Shown here: in pieces, positions 16,669 to 26,251 of the stretch | Layout: each line of letters opens with the position of its first letter | How positions within the stretch are numbered: position 1 is the stretch's first letter | NCBI GenBank assembly: GCA_945873955.1 | Contig: CAMCFA010000001.1 | Span: 358,759 to 422,758 of the forward strand | From: an uncultured Clostridia bacterium | GTDB lineage: Bacteria > Bacillota > Clostridia > Oscillospirales > Ruminococcaceae | Length of the DNA: 64,000 nucleotides | Direction: 5' to 3' | The notes under the pieces: generated by a model | Told to the model about the DNA's origin: nothing | What the model saw: the letters and a program-made list of their open reading frames with translations, nothing else | The model's database searches: none | Made by a program: the position numbers and the translations under genes

Positions 16669-17802
16669 TTAATCCTCGTACCCGTCAAGGAAGCTGTGAA
16701 CGACGCCGTCTGACTTGTAGGAAACTATCTTATTCAGATTGACGTTTTCAACACTGCGGAAAATGTTCATCTCGATCTGAGGGTCGTTCTCGGCGATCTG
16801 AGCGATAAGCCGCTTGACCGCCTGCCGCTTTGACCGTGTTTCACCGTTAGAATTGCACGTCGTGCAGGTATCTGTGAAGCGGCAGGCGCACTGAATGAAG
16901 CTCAGCCCGTTGTATGCTGCCCAGTGCTTTATCTCTGCCTCTCTGATGTAGTACATCGGGCGGATTATCTGCATGCCCTCGAAATTCGTGCTGTGCAGCT
17001 TCGGCATCATTGTTTCCACCTGCCCGCCGTACAGCATGCTCATCAGAATAGTTTCGATAACATCGTCAAAATGATGTCCCAGCGCGATCTTGTTGCAGCC
17101 AAGCTCCTTCGCCTTGCTGTACAGGTAGCCCCTTCTCATTCGCGCGCACAGATAGCAGGGGTTGTTCTGCACATTATAAACGGAGTTGAAGATGTCCGTT
17201 TCAAAAAATGTGACCGGTATGTTCATCAGCTTCGCGTTGCCCTCAATGATAGCGCGGTTCTCGCTGCTGTAACCCGGATCCATTACCAGAAACACCAGCC
17301 CGAACGGGAATTTCCTGTGCCGCTCCAGCTCTTGAAACAGCTTCGCCATAAGCATAGAGTCCTTGCCGCCGGATATGCACACCGCGATCTTGTCGCCGGG
17401 TTTTACCAGCTCATACTCTGTGATCGCCTTCGTGAACTTGCTGAATATCGACCGGTGGAATTTCTTTCTTATGCTTCGTTCAATGTCCTCGGCTTTTGCC
17501 GCGCTGCTTTCCCGGTGAATCTTCTCACCCAGCCAGCGGACATACCCGCCCGCAAGATTCACCGCGTTGAAGCCCCGCTCCCGCAGACGTTCCGCCGCGT
17601 CCTCGCTGATGATACCGCTGCGGCAGCACACCACCAGCAGGCTTCCCTGCGGTATCTCGCAGTCTTCAAGCTGGTCTGCCGGGATATTTACCGCTCCGTC
17701 GATATGCCCAAGCTCAAAGGCGTAGCTGTCCCGTATGTCGATTATTGTATAACTTCCGCCTGGGAGGTCGTTCAGCTCCTCAAGCGTGATTTCTTCGTTC
17801 AT
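16669..17802 (-). CDS. Rhodanese domain fused to TtcA-like tRNA thiolation PP-loop ATPase
   Basis: A 377-residue fusion. Residues about 1-95 are a rhodanese domain with active-site Cys60 in VVCCRSG. Residues about 110-377 are a TtcA/TilS-type adenylating domain with SGGKDS (144-149), NNPCYLCARMRRG and CRFTDTC, the Cys set that holds the Fe-S cluster in TtcA-like enzymes, and LGHHFDDVIETI. The expected role is s2C formation at tRNA position 32, with the rhodanese domain carrying the persulfide; that link is inference. It has its own promoter and no operon partners. Another thiolation substrate is possible. Confidence 0.87.
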   Translation of the reverse strand: MNEEITLEELNDLPGGSYTIIDIRDSYAFELGHIDGAVNIPADQLEDCEIPQGSLLVVCCRSGIISEDAAERLRERGFNAVNLAGGYVRWLGEKIHRESSAAKAEDIERSIRKKFHRSIFSKFTKAITEYELVKPGDKIAVCISGGKDSMLMAKLFQELERHRKFPFGLVFLVMDPGYSSENRAIIEGNAKLMNIPVTFFETDIFNSVYNVQNNPCYLCARMRRGYLYSKAKELGCNKIALGHHFDDVIETILMSMLYGGQVETMMPKLHSTNFEGMQIIRPMYYIREAEIKHWAAYNGLSFIQCACRFTDTCTTCNSNGETRSKRQAVKRLIAQIAENDPQIEMNIFRSVENVNLNKIVSYKSDGVVHSFLDGYED

Positions 17803-17845
17803 TTTTGTGCTCCTCTTTTTCGCTTCGTGATCTTATATCTATTCT

Positions 17846-17874
17846 ATTATACTCAAATCTCAAAGTTCTGTCAA
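17846..17874 (-). promoter_or_regulatory. Promoter of the rhodanese-TtcA gene
   Basis: Minus-strand TTGACA (17874-17869), 17-base spacer, TATAAT (17851-17846); both hexamers are at consensus. Confidence 0.88.
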
Positions 17875-17937
17875 GGCTGATTACTACTCACTTGAGCTAC
17901 TACATTATATATATTGTCAGAAAAATCACAAAAAACC

Positions 17938-17966
17938 TTGACAAATCACCTAATAACATGTAAAAT
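17938..17966 (+). promoter_or_regulatory. Promoter of the [FeFe]-hydrogenase gene
   Basis: TTGACA (17938-17943), 17-base spacer, TAAAAT (17961-17966). The leader is about 85 bases. Confidence 0.8.
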
Positions 17967-18058
17967 ATCAGTGTAAACGGCAAAACCGCGTATAGATATA
18001 GAAAAAAACACACCTGTGAGGTTTTGCCATTCAGAACATTAGGAGGAAATACAGGAAC

Positions 18059-19627
18059 ATGCAAATGAGAGGTATCTACTCGTCCGTGACCGATATCCGG
18101 CGAAAGGTATTCACTGAGGTCGCAAAGCTCGCCTACGAGGGCGGCGATTACAAACAGAAGATAACTGAACTTCCCTACAAAATAGTACCGGGAAAGGTCG
18201 CAGTTTACCGCGACTCTATCTTCCTCGAAAGAGCTATCGTTGAGGAACGGCTCCGCCTTGCAATCGGACTTCCCCTCCGCTCTATTGAGGAGCATAAAGC
18301 GGTTTCCGACGGCATTGAGGAAAGCGCTATCGCCGAGAAATACTACGACCCGCCCCTTGTAAACATAATAAAATTCGCCTGCAACGGCTGTCCCGAAACT
18401 CACTTCACCGTGACCGACTGTTGCCAGGGCTGTCTTGCCCACCCCTGCCAGGAGGTATGCCCTAAGGGAGCTATCACCGTAAAGCACGGCAAGTCGCATA
18501 TCGACCAGTCGAAGTGCATAAAGTGCGGCAGATGTCAGAGCGTCTGCCCCTACAACGCTATCAACAAAATGGAGCGCCCCTGCGCAAAGGCGTGCGGAAT
18601 GGACGCTATCACCTGCGACGAAGAGGGCAAGGCTAAAATTGACTACGATAAGTGCGTTTCCTGCGGAATGTGCCTTGTGAACTGCCCTTTCGGCGCTATC
18701 GTTGACAAGGGTCAGATATTCCAGCTCATCACCGCAATGAAGAAAGGCAAGAAGGTCATAGCGATTGTTGCGCCCGCGTTCGTGGGTCAGTTCGGACCGA
18801 ACGCGTCCCCGGAGAAGCTCACCGCCGCAATGAAGAAGCTGGGCTTCGCCGACGTTGCAGAGGTAGCCGTCGGCGCAGACCTCTGCGCTATTGAGGAAGC
18901 AAAGGACTTCATGCGCGAAGTACCGGAGTACCAGCCTTTCATGGCGACCTCCTGCTGCCCGGCATGGAGCGTTATGGGAAAGAAGCTGTTCCCCGACCTT
19001 GCGCCCTACATATCAATGGCGCTGACGCCTATGGTGCTCACCGCGCGAATGATAAAGAAGGACAATCCCAACGCATGTATCGCGTTCATAGGTCCCTGCG
19101 CCGCTAAGAAGCTGGAGGCGTCCCGCCGGACTATCCGCAGCGACGTTGACTTCGTGCTGACCTTTGAAGAGCTTATGGGCATGTTTGAGGCAAAGGGCGT
19201 CCGCTTTGAGGACATCACCGACGACGAAAAGGTGGAGCTTGATCAGGGTACCGGCGACGGACGCGGCTTCGCGGTGAGCGGCGGCGTTGCAAAGGCTGTT
19301 CAGGACGTCATCAAGAAACTCGACCCGGAGCGCGAGGTAAAGATAGTTGCCGCGCAGGGTCTTAGGGACTGCAAGAAGCTGCTCATGCTGGCGAAAGCCG
19401 GAAAATACAACGGCTATCTTCTTGAGGGCATGGCGTGTCCCGGCGGCTGCGTTGCGGGCGCGGGAACTCTCAACGCAGTAGACAAGAGCACCGCGCTTGT
19501 GAACAAATATGCAAACGACGCGCCTATGAATAACTCCCTCGAATCCAAATACGAAATTAACCTCGGCTTCCTCACCAACTGCTACAAGGACGAGGAGGAA
19601 GAAGCAAAGAAGAAAAAGGAGTCCTAA
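18059..19627 (+). CDS. [FeFe]-hydrogenase, group B-like, monomeric
   Basis: A 522-residue iron hydrogenase. An N-terminal domain with CNGCPETHFTVTDCCQGC is followed by ferredoxin-type clusters (CIKCGRCQSVCP, CVSCGMCLVNCP) and the H-cluster domain: TSCCPAW (297-303), GPCAAKKLE (345-353) and EGMACPGGC (456-464). The second motif begins GPC rather than the MPC of group A enzymes, and there is no NADH-module partner, which points to the group B lineage of anaerobes. It likely exchanges electrons with ferredoxin. Maturation genes hydEFG are not in the window. The Lys/Glu-rich C-terminus (EEEEAKKKKES) is probably disordered. Confidence 0.92.
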   Translation: MQMRGIYSSVTDIRRKVFTEVAKLAYEGGDYKQKITELPYKIVPGKVAVYRDSIFLERAIVEERLRLAIGLPLRSIEEHKAVSDGIEESAIAEKYYDPPLVNIIKFACNGCPETHFTVTDCCQGCLAHPCQEVCPKGAITVKHGKSHIDQSKCIKCGRCQSVCPYNAINKMERPCAKACGMDAITCDEEGKAKIDYDKCVSCGMCLVNCPFGAIVDKGQIFQLITAMKKGKKVIAIVAPAFVGQFGPNASPEKLTAAMKKLGFADVAEVAVGADLCAIEEAKDFMREVPEYQPFMATSCCPAWSVMGKKLFPDLAPYISMALTPMVLTARMIKKDNPNACIAFIGPCAAKKLEASRRTIRSDVDFVLTFEELMGMFEAKGVRFEDITDDEKVELDQGTGDGRGFAVSGGVAKAVQDVIKKLDPEREVKIVAAQGLRDCKKLLMLAKAGKYNGYLLEGMACPGGCVAGAGTLNAVDKSTALVNKYANDAPMNNSLESKYEINLGFLTNCYKDEEEEAKKKKES

Positions 19628-19698
19628 ACGAGCTTGTATTGCGTTTGGCTGGTATTTCAGCGTCTGACGAGTACGGGTATTGAGCGCTATAATAAATA

Positions 19699-19735
19699 CA
19701 GTGCGGCTGGTTTGTTCCATAGCCGCACTGTTTTT
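19699..19735 (+). terminator. Terminator of the hydrogenase gene
   Basis: CAGTGCGGCT pairs with AGCCGCACTG across a 12-base loop; five T's follow. It lies 70 bases after the stop codon. Confidence 0.88.
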
Positions 19736-19920
19736 AATATTTGCTTGTATACTTTGCCTCAACATGCATAGGTATCCGGAACGATCCAAAGTTCCAGTAT
19801 TCCGCTACCGGGACTTCCAGCACAAAATCCGCAGAATAGCGGACAGTGCCGGAGCCTGCCGAAGTATTCACGGCAGCGACTGAAAGATCACAAATACGAT
19901 ACAGCCACCCGCCGGAGGAC
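19734..19920 (-). pseudogene. Possible C-terminal remnant of an unknown gene
   Basis: A minus-strand reading frame with protein-like composition (GGWLYRICDLSVAAVNT ... SFRIPMHVEAKYTSKY, stop at 19734) abuts the truncated LytTR frame. The ending loosely resembles small phage structural proteins, but I cannot place it. It has no start codon with a ribosome binding site of its own. It may be a chance reading frame. Confidence 0.25.
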
Positions 19921-20229
19921 GAATTTTTCACCAGTGTATCCATCGAACACAACAACCGGATATCTTATATACATACAGATAACGATGTGATCCAGTGCCG
20001 CAAGCCTATCCAGTTTTTCGAGGACAACCTGCCTGTGAAGTACTTTATTCATGCGTCGAAAAGCATGATCGTAAACATATCTAAAGTTAATTCGATCCAG
20101 CAAAACGTGATAAACCTTAAATGCGGAGAAAACATCTATGCAAGCCGTAACTACCGCAAGGAATTTGTTGACCACATCATGCAGTTTGCCTCGGATATAA
20201 GCAGCTTACCTACACCATTTTACATCTGA
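19921..20229 (+). pseudogene. LytTR DNA-binding domain remnant
   Basis: From about 19921 the frame reads FFTSVSIEHNNRISYIHTDN and then KYFIHASKSMIVNISKVNSI, the beta-strand and binding segments of a LytTR domain, ending IYASRNYRKEFVDHI before the stop at 20229. Upstream there is no receiver domain, no convincing start and no ribosome binding site, and sequence character changes near 19920. It is most likely the C-terminal piece of an AgrA/LytR-type response regulator. A short stand-alone LytTR regulator starting at 19846 cannot be excluded. Confidence 0.65.
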
Positions 20230-20238
20230 TAAAAACAA

Positions 20239-20261
20239 TGCCGGAGCGGATAGCTCCGGCA
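20239..20261. terminator. Convergent bidirectional terminator
   Basis: TGCCGGAGC pairs with GCTCCGGCA with a 5-base loop; T-rich on both strands. It serves GH127 on the minus strand. Confidence 0.8.
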
Positions 20262-20284
20262 GAATTTTATACTTTTTTATATTA

Positions 20285-22192
20285 TCAGCGGATGCGGCTC
20301 ATCCATACACGCATTTGGTTCTCGCCGCGGTTCGCCCATGTGTAGTAAGGCACTGCGTATGCCTCACATGGGGTCTGGGTCGGCGCGGAATCACTGTACA
20401 GCGGCATATCGTCAGATGTGCGGAATGCACTCACCGCGATCTTTTCTGAACCGCCAAGAAGTCCGCTGTCAAAACCGCAAGGTCTGGGCAGACTGTCCGG
20501 GTCTACCGACAGCGAAAGCACATCGCCGGAATTGTCCACGCCCTCAAAGCAGTACACCAGAGGGCCGCGGCAGAGCGCAGTCATTCCAGACAGTGCGGGA
20601 ACTCTCGGCGAGGCGTACATGAATCTCGGAGTTCCGTCAAGGACTATCTTCACGCTGTCGCCGTCCGAAACGCTGAGGTATATATAGCCTTTCTCCGGAA
20701 CAGCAGTGACAGCGCTGCCGTTCACGGAAAGGCTGAATTTACCGCTCCACTCGGGGATCCTCACCGCCAGCCTGCCGTTTCCGCTAACATCATAGCTTAT
20801 CTCATAGCCGTAGGGATATTCAGTGCGGCAGTTAAGGCTCATTCCGTTGGCGAAGCGCACCTCCCCGGCGGCATAAAGGTGACAGAACACCGTGTCGCCG
20901 CTCTCGCCGTAGGCATACTGCCCTATTGAGGAGATAAGCCGCGCTGTATTCGGAGGGCAGCAGGCGCATGCGTACCATTTAGGGCGCTGCGTAAGATCAT
21001 GCCAGCGGGTGGGGGTCACGCCGGATATGCCCGGAACGACCTCCAGCGGATTGACATAAAAGAACCGCTTGCCGTCAAGCTGCATTCCCGCAAGCACCGT
21101 GTTGTAGAACGCACGCTCCATTACGTCGGCGTACTCGCCGTTCACCTCGTTCGCCAGCATTCCCCGTGCGAAGAACATCAGCCCTATCGAGGCGCAGGTC
21201 TCTGCGTAGGCGGTATCTCCGGGCAGATCGTAATCCGCCGTGAACGCTTCGCCTATCGCCGTTGAACCTATCCCGCCGGTTATATACATGCGGCGCTGAA
21301 CAATGCTGTTCCACAGGCGGCGGCAGGCGTCGAACAGTTCCTGATCGTCAGTTTCCGCAGCCAGCTCCGCCATTCCGGTATAGAGATACACAGCCCTCAC
21401 CGCATGTCCGACCGCGTCAGACTGCTCACGAACCGGCGCCCCGCACTGCTGGTAATCGTGATCCACCGGGTTATTGCCCCACACGGTCCAGTCGCGGCGC
21501 TCTTTCTCCTTGATGTAATAGTCCGGGTCCTGCCCGCGGCAGTTGATAAAATGCTCCGCAAGCTCAAGGCAATGGGGGTCATGGGTGACATGGTACATCT
21601 TCATCAGCGCAAGCTCCACCTCCGGGTGACCGGGGTAGCCCTCCGTCTTTTCAGTGACGAATCTGCGGTAGATATGCTCCGCATTCTTTTGCATGACCTC
21701 CAGCAGTCTACGCTTCCCGGTCGCAAGGTAGTAGGCGCACGCTGCCTCCATCATGTGACCTGCACAGTAAAGCTCGTGACCCTCCAGCAGATTAGCCCAG
21801 CGCCTTTCACTGTCTTTTATGGTGAACGCAGTGTCAAGATAGCCGTCGCTGTCCTGCGCATGCGCTATCAGTTCCACAAGGGAGTCCACTGTTTTTTCCA
21901 GCTCCGCGTCCGGCTGGCAGGAAAGGCTGTAAGCCGCCGCCTCGATCCATTTCGCAGCGTCGCTGTCCTGAAACACCATTCCATAATAGCCGTCGCCGCA
22001 GTCCTCGCCCCTCAGCGCCTTTCCGGCATTGATGAAGTTCGCGATAACGTGGCTTTTCTCCGCGTCCGGGGCTTTATCGGAAAGCACGCTGTATTGATAA
22101 GGGATAACAACGTCCCTCACAAGCTGTTGATATTTTCCGATGAATCCTGCGGAATGATATGCGTTCTGGCTGATTTGTTCGATTTTTCTCAT
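20285..22192 (-). CDS. GH127 family beta-L-arabinofuranosidase-like enzyme
   Basis: A 635-residue cytoplasmic glycoside hydrolase with no signal peptide. AETCASIG supplies the Glu (about 331) and Cys (about 333), and WYACACCPPN the paired Cys (about 411-412), matching the Glu-Cys3 zinc site and Cys nucleophile of GH127 enzymes that cleave beta-linked arabinofuranose from hydroxyproline-rich glycoproteins and pectic side chains. The start at 22192 follows GGAGG by eight bases; the in-frame codons upstream lie before this site. It is divergent from an AraC gene, the likely regulator. Confidence 0.88.
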   Translation of the reverse strand: MRKIEQISQNAYHSAGFIGKYQQLVRDVVIPYQYSVLSDKAPDAEKSHVIANFINAGKALRGEDCGDGYYGMVFQDSDAAKWIEAAAYSLSCQPDAELEKTVDSLVELIAHAQDSDGYLDTAFTIKDSERRWANLLEGHELYCAGHMMEAACAYYLATGKRRLLEVMQKNAEHIYRRFVTEKTEGYPGHPEVELALMKMYHVTHDPHCLELAEHFINCRGQDPDYYIKEKERRDWTVWGNNPVDHDYQQCGAPVREQSDAVGHAVRAVYLYTGMAELAAETDDQELFDACRRLWNSIVQRRMYITGGIGSTAIGEAFTADYDLPGDTAYAETCASIGLMFFARGMLANEVNGEYADVMERAFYNTVLAGMQLDGKRFFYVNPLEVVPGISGVTPTRWHDLTQRPKWYACACCPPNTARLISSIGQYAYGESGDTVFCHLYAAGEVRFANGMSLNCRTEYPYGYEISYDVSGNGRLAVRIPEWSGKFSLSVNGSAVTAVPEKGYIYLSVSDGDSVKIVLDGTPRFMYASPRVPALSGMTALCRGPLVYCFEGVDNSGDVLSLSVDPDSLPRPCGFDSGLLGGSEKIAVSAFRTSDDMPLYSDSAPTQTPCEAYAVPYYTWANRGENQMRVWMSRIR

Positions 22193-22209
22193 GTCTGCGT
22201 CCTCCTGTA

Positions 22210-22239
22210 TTGACATTACTGCTATATTTGTATTATAAT
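22210..22239. promoter_or_regulatory. Overlapping divergent promoters of GH127 and AraC genes
   Basis: Plus strand: TTGACA (22210-22215), 18-base spacer, TATAAT (22234-22239). Minus strand: TATAAT (22237-22232) without a good -35, as expected of an activator-dependent promoter. The two -10 boxes overlap, so only one polymerase could occupy the site at a time. Confidence 0.65.
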
Positions 22240-22293
22240 CTTATTGAAGTACAATTTAAATAGATAATATTCGCTTTTATATGGAGGATAGTC

Positions 22294-23139
22294 ATGAGTG
22301 ACAGTACATTCGGCGAAGCCGGGATCATCACGATATCCAACGCGGCTGTACCGGTCGCGGGTAGCTGCGGTATTCTTGCCGCGGCAGAGCCATTTTACCA
22401 CGCCGACCGCGTTGCCGACTTCAACGTGATGATATATGTGTTCGACGGGACGATACATGTGACTGAGGAACTGCCCGCGCCGGGCGGCACGCAGCAGTTC
22501 GACTATTCAGTGCGCCGAGGGGAGCTGTTGTTTCTGAAAAGCGGTATACACCACTTCGGGAAAACGGAGATACCACGGGGAACGCGGTGGTTCTATGTCC
22601 ACTTCACCCTTGATGAACCGCTGCCGGAGAACGAACTGACCGCCAAGCTGCCGAAGTATATCTCCGGGCTTTCCGGCAGCGAAGCAGAGGAACGCATACG
22701 GCGGTTCGCGGAGTTCTACGACAGCCGGAGCCCCCTGCGCGACTGGAACATCAATCTGCGGCTTGCGGAGCTGCTGGGATATATCGCGCTGGATCAAGCA
22801 AGACAGCCCACTTCCCTGCCCGACAGGATCGCCGCATACTTAGCCGCGAACACATCTCAGCCTTTTTCCGCAAAGGCGGCGGAGCGGGAGCTGTGCTTCA
22901 GCTACAAATACATGGAGTCGGTGTTCAAGAAAAGCTGCGGGGAAACCATGCAGCAGTTCCACAGCCGGCTGCGCATGGAACAGGCAGGGCGGCTGCTGCG
23001 CTCCACAATGCTTCCGGTGGGTGAGATCGCCGCAGCGGTGGGCTTCTCTGACATGATGTATTTCAGCAGATGTTTTCACAGGTTCTCCGGGCAGAGTCCT
23101 ACGGAATTCAGACGCGGCGCGGCGCGGGAGCTGTTTTGA
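22294..23139 (+). CDS. AraC-family regulator, likely of the GH127 gene
   Basis: A 281-residue protein. The N-terminal cupin-type half carries [16 protein letters not shown], typical of sugar-sensing AraC proteins; the C-terminal two-helix-turn-helix half (about 180-275) includes [29 protein letters not shown] ribosome binding site precedes ATG 22294. It is divergent from the GH127 gene with overlapping promoters, so it most likely activates arabinoside use. Confidence 0.88.
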   Translation: MSDSTFGEAGIITISNAAVPVAGSCGILAAAEPFYHADRVADFNVMIYVFDGTIHVTEELPAPGGTQQFDYSVRRGELLFLKSGIHHFGKTEIPRGTRWFYVHFTLDEPLPENELTAKLPKYISGLSGSEAEERIRRFAEFYDSRSPLRDWNINLRLAELLGYIALDQARQPTSLPDRIAAYLAANTSQPFSAKAAERELCFSYKYMESVFKKSCGETMQQFHSRLRMEQAGRLLRSTMLPVGEIAAAVGFSDMMYFSRCFHRFSGQSPTEFRRGAARELF

Positions 23140-23174
23140 AACGGGAACTGTGCATTAAATTCGTCACGGTAAAT

Positions 23175-23203
23175 ATTGACAACAAAACGTTTATGATATA
23201 TAA
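23175..23203 (+). promoter_or_regulatory. Promoter of the GH9 cellulase gene
   Basis: TTGACA (23175-23180), 17-base spacer, TATAAT (23198-23203), both at consensus, implying strong transcription. Confidence 0.85.
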
Positions 23204-23255
23204 TAAATATAGTAGTTTACAAGCGGATCAATTAATCGCAATGGGAGGTCATATC

Positions 23256-26117
23256 ATGAAGATACGCACCAGACTTATATCAGTTCTGCTGGCGGCTTCG
23301 CTGCTGACAGGCTGTGCTTCTTCGGTTGATTCTGAGCTTTCAGGCAGCACGCCCGCCGTTGAGCAGCAGACCGGGACTGCTCCCGCAGGCGACGGCAGCT
23401 CCCCCGCAGCACCGGAGGAGAACAGCTCCGTCACCGACAGCACGGACGGCACGCAGCTCCCCGGCAGCGCCGACGTGCCGGAGGAAAGCTCTGACGTCCA
23501 GCCGGGCGAAAGTCAGTCCACTCAACCCACTCAACCCACTCAACCGGAGAACACAACATCAAGCGCCGCAGGAAATCCTACGGTCAGCCAGCCGGAGGAC
23601 AGCTCCGGCAGCGCGTCCACTCCGGCTTCAACTGAACCTGTCCAGAAGCCGGCGCAGACTCTGCCTGCCACGAATCAAGTCGGGGACGATAAGCTCTCCC
23701 CGGAAGGTGACGGCAAGGAGGGCAGCAAATCTACCGGGGACTTCAATTACGGCGAAGCTCTGCAAAAGGCGATACTTTTCTACGAGCTTCAGCGCAGCGG
23801 CGACATTGACGAAAGCACCGCCCGCTGCAACTGGCGCGGAGACAGCGGCATGAACGACGGCGCGGACGTCGGGCTTGACCTCACCGGAGGTCTTTACGAC
23901 GCCGGCGACAACGTGAAGTTCAACCTGCCTATGGCGTACACCTCGGCAATGCTGGCATGGAGCGTCTATGAGGACAAGGACGTCTACGAAAAAAGCGGAC
24001 AGCTTGAATACATAATCTCCACTATCCGCTGGGTGAACGACTACCTCATGAAATGCCACCCGGAGGACGACGTGTACTACTATCAAGTAGGCAACGGCAG
24101 CGCCGACCACGCTTGGTGGGGCGCGGCAGAGGTAATGCAGATGGAACGCCCCTCCTATAAAGTGGACGCTGACAACCCCGGCTCGGCGGTGGTGGCAGAG
24201 GCGGCGGCTTCACTTGCGGCATGTGCGGCGGTGATGAAGTCCACGGATAAGACATACGCCGACAAGTGCCTCAAACACGCGAAGCAGCTCTACGACTTTG
24301 CGGAGCGCACCAAGAGCGACAGCGGCTACACCGCGGCGAACGGGTTCTATAACTCATGGAGCGGCTTCTACGACGAGCTGTGCTGGGCGGGCTGCTGGCT
24401 GTACATAGCCACCGGGGATAAGACCTATCTCAGCAAGGCAGAAAACTATGAATCTCAGGCTGGCGGCAACTATAAATGGACGATGTGCTGGGATGACACC
24501 TACACCGGGGCGGTCTGCCTGCTTGCCGGGCTGACCGGGGAGCAGAAATACTGTGACAAGATCGAGAAGAATCTTGACTGGTGGACGACAGGAACCGACG
24601 GCGAACGCGTGACCTACTCTCCTAAGGGGCTGGCATGGCTGGATTCGTGGGGTTCGCTTAGGTACGCCACCACCGCAGGCTTCGTGGCGGCGGTGTATGC
24701 AGACTACGATGTATGCCCGTCGTCAAAGGTCAATACCTACCGGGATTTCTGCGCGTCGCAGGTGGACTACGCCCTCGGCAGCACCGGGCGCAGCTTCGTG
24801 GTCGGCTTCGGTGAGAATCCCCCGGAGCACCCGCACCACAGGACTGCGCAAGGCTCATGGGCGGACAACATGAACGAACCTAACTACCACCGGCACACCC
24901 TCTATGGGGCGTTGGTAGGCGGTCCGGACGCCTCCGACGGCTACACCGACAGCGTTTCGGATTACAACAAGAACGAGGTCGCGTGCGACTACAACGCGGG
25001 TTTCGTCGGCGCTCTGGCGAAGATGTACGACAGATTCGGCGGGCAGACGATAAAGAACTTCGGCGCGATAGAGGAAAAGGGCGAGGAGCTTTACGTTGAA
25101 CAGCGCATAAACACACAGGACAAGGGCTTCACCGAGATAAAGGCAATGATCTACAACAAGACCGCATGGCCTGCAAGAGTCACCGACGATCTGGAACTAA
25201 GGTACTTCATTGACCTGTCAGAGCTGTACGAAGCCGGCGGCAGCGCGTCGGACGTCACCGTTTCTATGAACTACTCCGAAGGCGCGAAATTCGGTGGACT
25301 GTACGAATGGAACAAGGCAAAGCACATCTACTACGTCAGCATTGATTTCAGCGGCGTGAAGATATATCCCGGCGGGCAGAGCGCCTACAAGAAAGAGGTG
25401 CAGTTCCGCATGATCGCGCCGACGTGGGATCCCACCAACGACCCCTCCTTCGCCGAGCTTGTGGGGACTAACGGCAGCGAACTGCTCCGGGCGGCGCACG
25501 TCGGATTGTACGAGGGCGGAAAGCTGGTTTACGGAAGCACGCCGGACGGCAAGTCCGCAGGTCTGGTGAAACCGTCGGACAACACAGATGATCAGCAGAA
25601 GCCGCAGGATCAGCAGAATAAGCAGGATCAGCAAAATCAGCTGCAGGACAACACGCCGCAGAATTCCTCCGCGGAAAAGGGCGGGTTGAATGTTTCAATG
25701 ACCCGTCAGGGCAGCGGCAGCGGCAATACAATACAGTTCACGCTGGACATAGTAAACAACACCGGCACAGCGGTGGATCTCTCAAAGCTGGAAATTGACT
25801 ACTTCTTTACCGCGGACGGCAAAAAAGACATCAACTTCTGGTGCGACCACAGCGCGACAAGCGGCGATAATTATGTTGCCCTCACCGACAGCGTAAAGGG
25901 CAGTTTCTCCTCCGCAAAGGGAACTGACGCCGATACAAAGTGCGCTATAACGTTCGGCAGCGGCACGCTTGGCAAGGGCAATTCACTGACGGTACAGGTG
26001 CGTATCACCCCTGCGGACTGGACAGAGTTTAACCTGTCCAACGACTACTCTGCAGGCGGCGCTGAGAAGCTCTGCATAAAACTGAACGGCAAAAAGGTGT
26101 TCGGCTCTGAGCCGTGA
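23256..26117 (+). CDS. Lipoprotein GH9 endoglucanase with CBM3c and C-terminal CBM3-like module
   Basis: A 953-residue surface cellulase. A lipoprotein signal ([10 protein letters not shown]) is followed by a Ser/Thr/Pro-rich linker with TQPTQPTQP repeats to about 150. The GH9 catalytic domain follows: YDAGDNVKF with catalytic Asp218, HHRTAQGSW, and [11 protein letters not shown] with acid Glu574. A CBM3c-like module ([12 protein letters not shown] onwards, about 610-740), a Gln/Asp-rich linker ([11 protein letters not shown]) and a C-terminal CBM3-like beta-sandwich complete it. GH9-CBM3c is the processive endoglucanase layout. There is no dockerin, so it is membrane-tethered rather than cellulosomal. 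The start at 23256 is set by GGGAGG and the signal peptide. Confidence 0.93.
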   Translation: MKIRTRLISVLLAASLLTGCASSVDSELSGSTPAVEQQTGTAPAGDGSSPAAPEENSSVTDSTDGTQLPGSADVPEESSDVQPGESQSTQPTQPTQPENTTSSAAGNPTVSQPEDSSGSASTPASTEPVQKPAQTLPATNQVGDDKLSPEGDGKEGSKSTGDFNYGEALQKAILFYELQRSGDIDESTARCNWRGDSGMNDGADVGLDLTGGLYDAGDNVKFNLPMAYTSAMLAWSVYEDKDVYEKSGQLEYIISTIRWVNDYLMKCHPEDDVYYYQVGNGSADHAWWGAAEVMQMERPSYKVDADNPGSAVVAEAAASLAACAAVMKSTDKTYADKCLKHAKQLYDFAERTKSDSGYTAANGFYNSWSGFYDELCWAGCWLYIATGDKTYLSKAENYESQAGGNYKWTMCWDDTYTGAVCLLAGLTGEQKYCDKIEKNLDWWTTGTDGERVTYSPKGLAWLDSWGSLRYATTAGFVAAVYADYDVCPSSKVNTYRDFCASQVDYALGSTGRSFVVGFGENPPEHPHHRTAQGSWADNMNEPNYHRHTLYGALVGGPDASDGYTDSVSDYNKNEVACDYNAGFVGALAKMYDRFGGQTIKNFGAIEEKGEELYVEQRINTQDKGFTEIKAMIYNKTAWPARVTDDLELRYFIDLSELYEAGGSASDVTVSMNYSEGAKFGGLYEWNKAKHIYYVSIDFSGVKIYPGGQSAYKKEVQFRMIAPTWDPTNDPSFAELVGTNGSELLRAAHVGLYEGGKLVYGSTPDGKSAGLVKPSDNTDDQQKPQDQQNKQDQQNQLQDNTPQNSSAEKGGLNVSMTRQGSGSGNTIQFTLDIVNNTGTAVDLSKLEIDYFFTADGKKDINFWCDHSATSGDNYVALTDSVKGSFSSAKGTDADTKCAITFGSGTLGKGNSLTVQVRITPADWTEFNLSNDYSAGGAEKLCIKLNGKKVFGSEP

Positions 26118-26124
26118 TAATTAT

Positions 26125-26154
26125 GAGGTCTGTTTCGGCAGACCTCGTTTTTTA
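26125..26154 (+). terminator. Terminator of the GH9 gene
   Basis: GAGGTCTG pairs with CAGACCTC around a TTTCGG loop; GTTTTTT follows. Confidence 0.92.
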
Positions 26155-26186
26155 TAAATATTTTATTGTTTTTCGATAATTTCCTA

Positions 26187-26215
26187 TTGACAAAGGATAA
26201 AATCTGTGCTATTAT
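26187..26215 (+). promoter_or_regulatory. Promoter of the DUF2975/XRE pair
   Basis: TTGACA (26187-26192), 17-base spacer, TATTAT (26210-26215). Confidence 0.8.
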
Positions 26216-26251
26216 ATTACCAACAGGAAAAGTCCGTCAGGGAGGTATATT

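Noticed and set aside
16353..16742. 129-codon plus-strand frame
   Set aside because: It starts inside tRNA-Ser and runs through its terminator and the convergent terminator of the TtcA-like gene; it is not a plausible gene.
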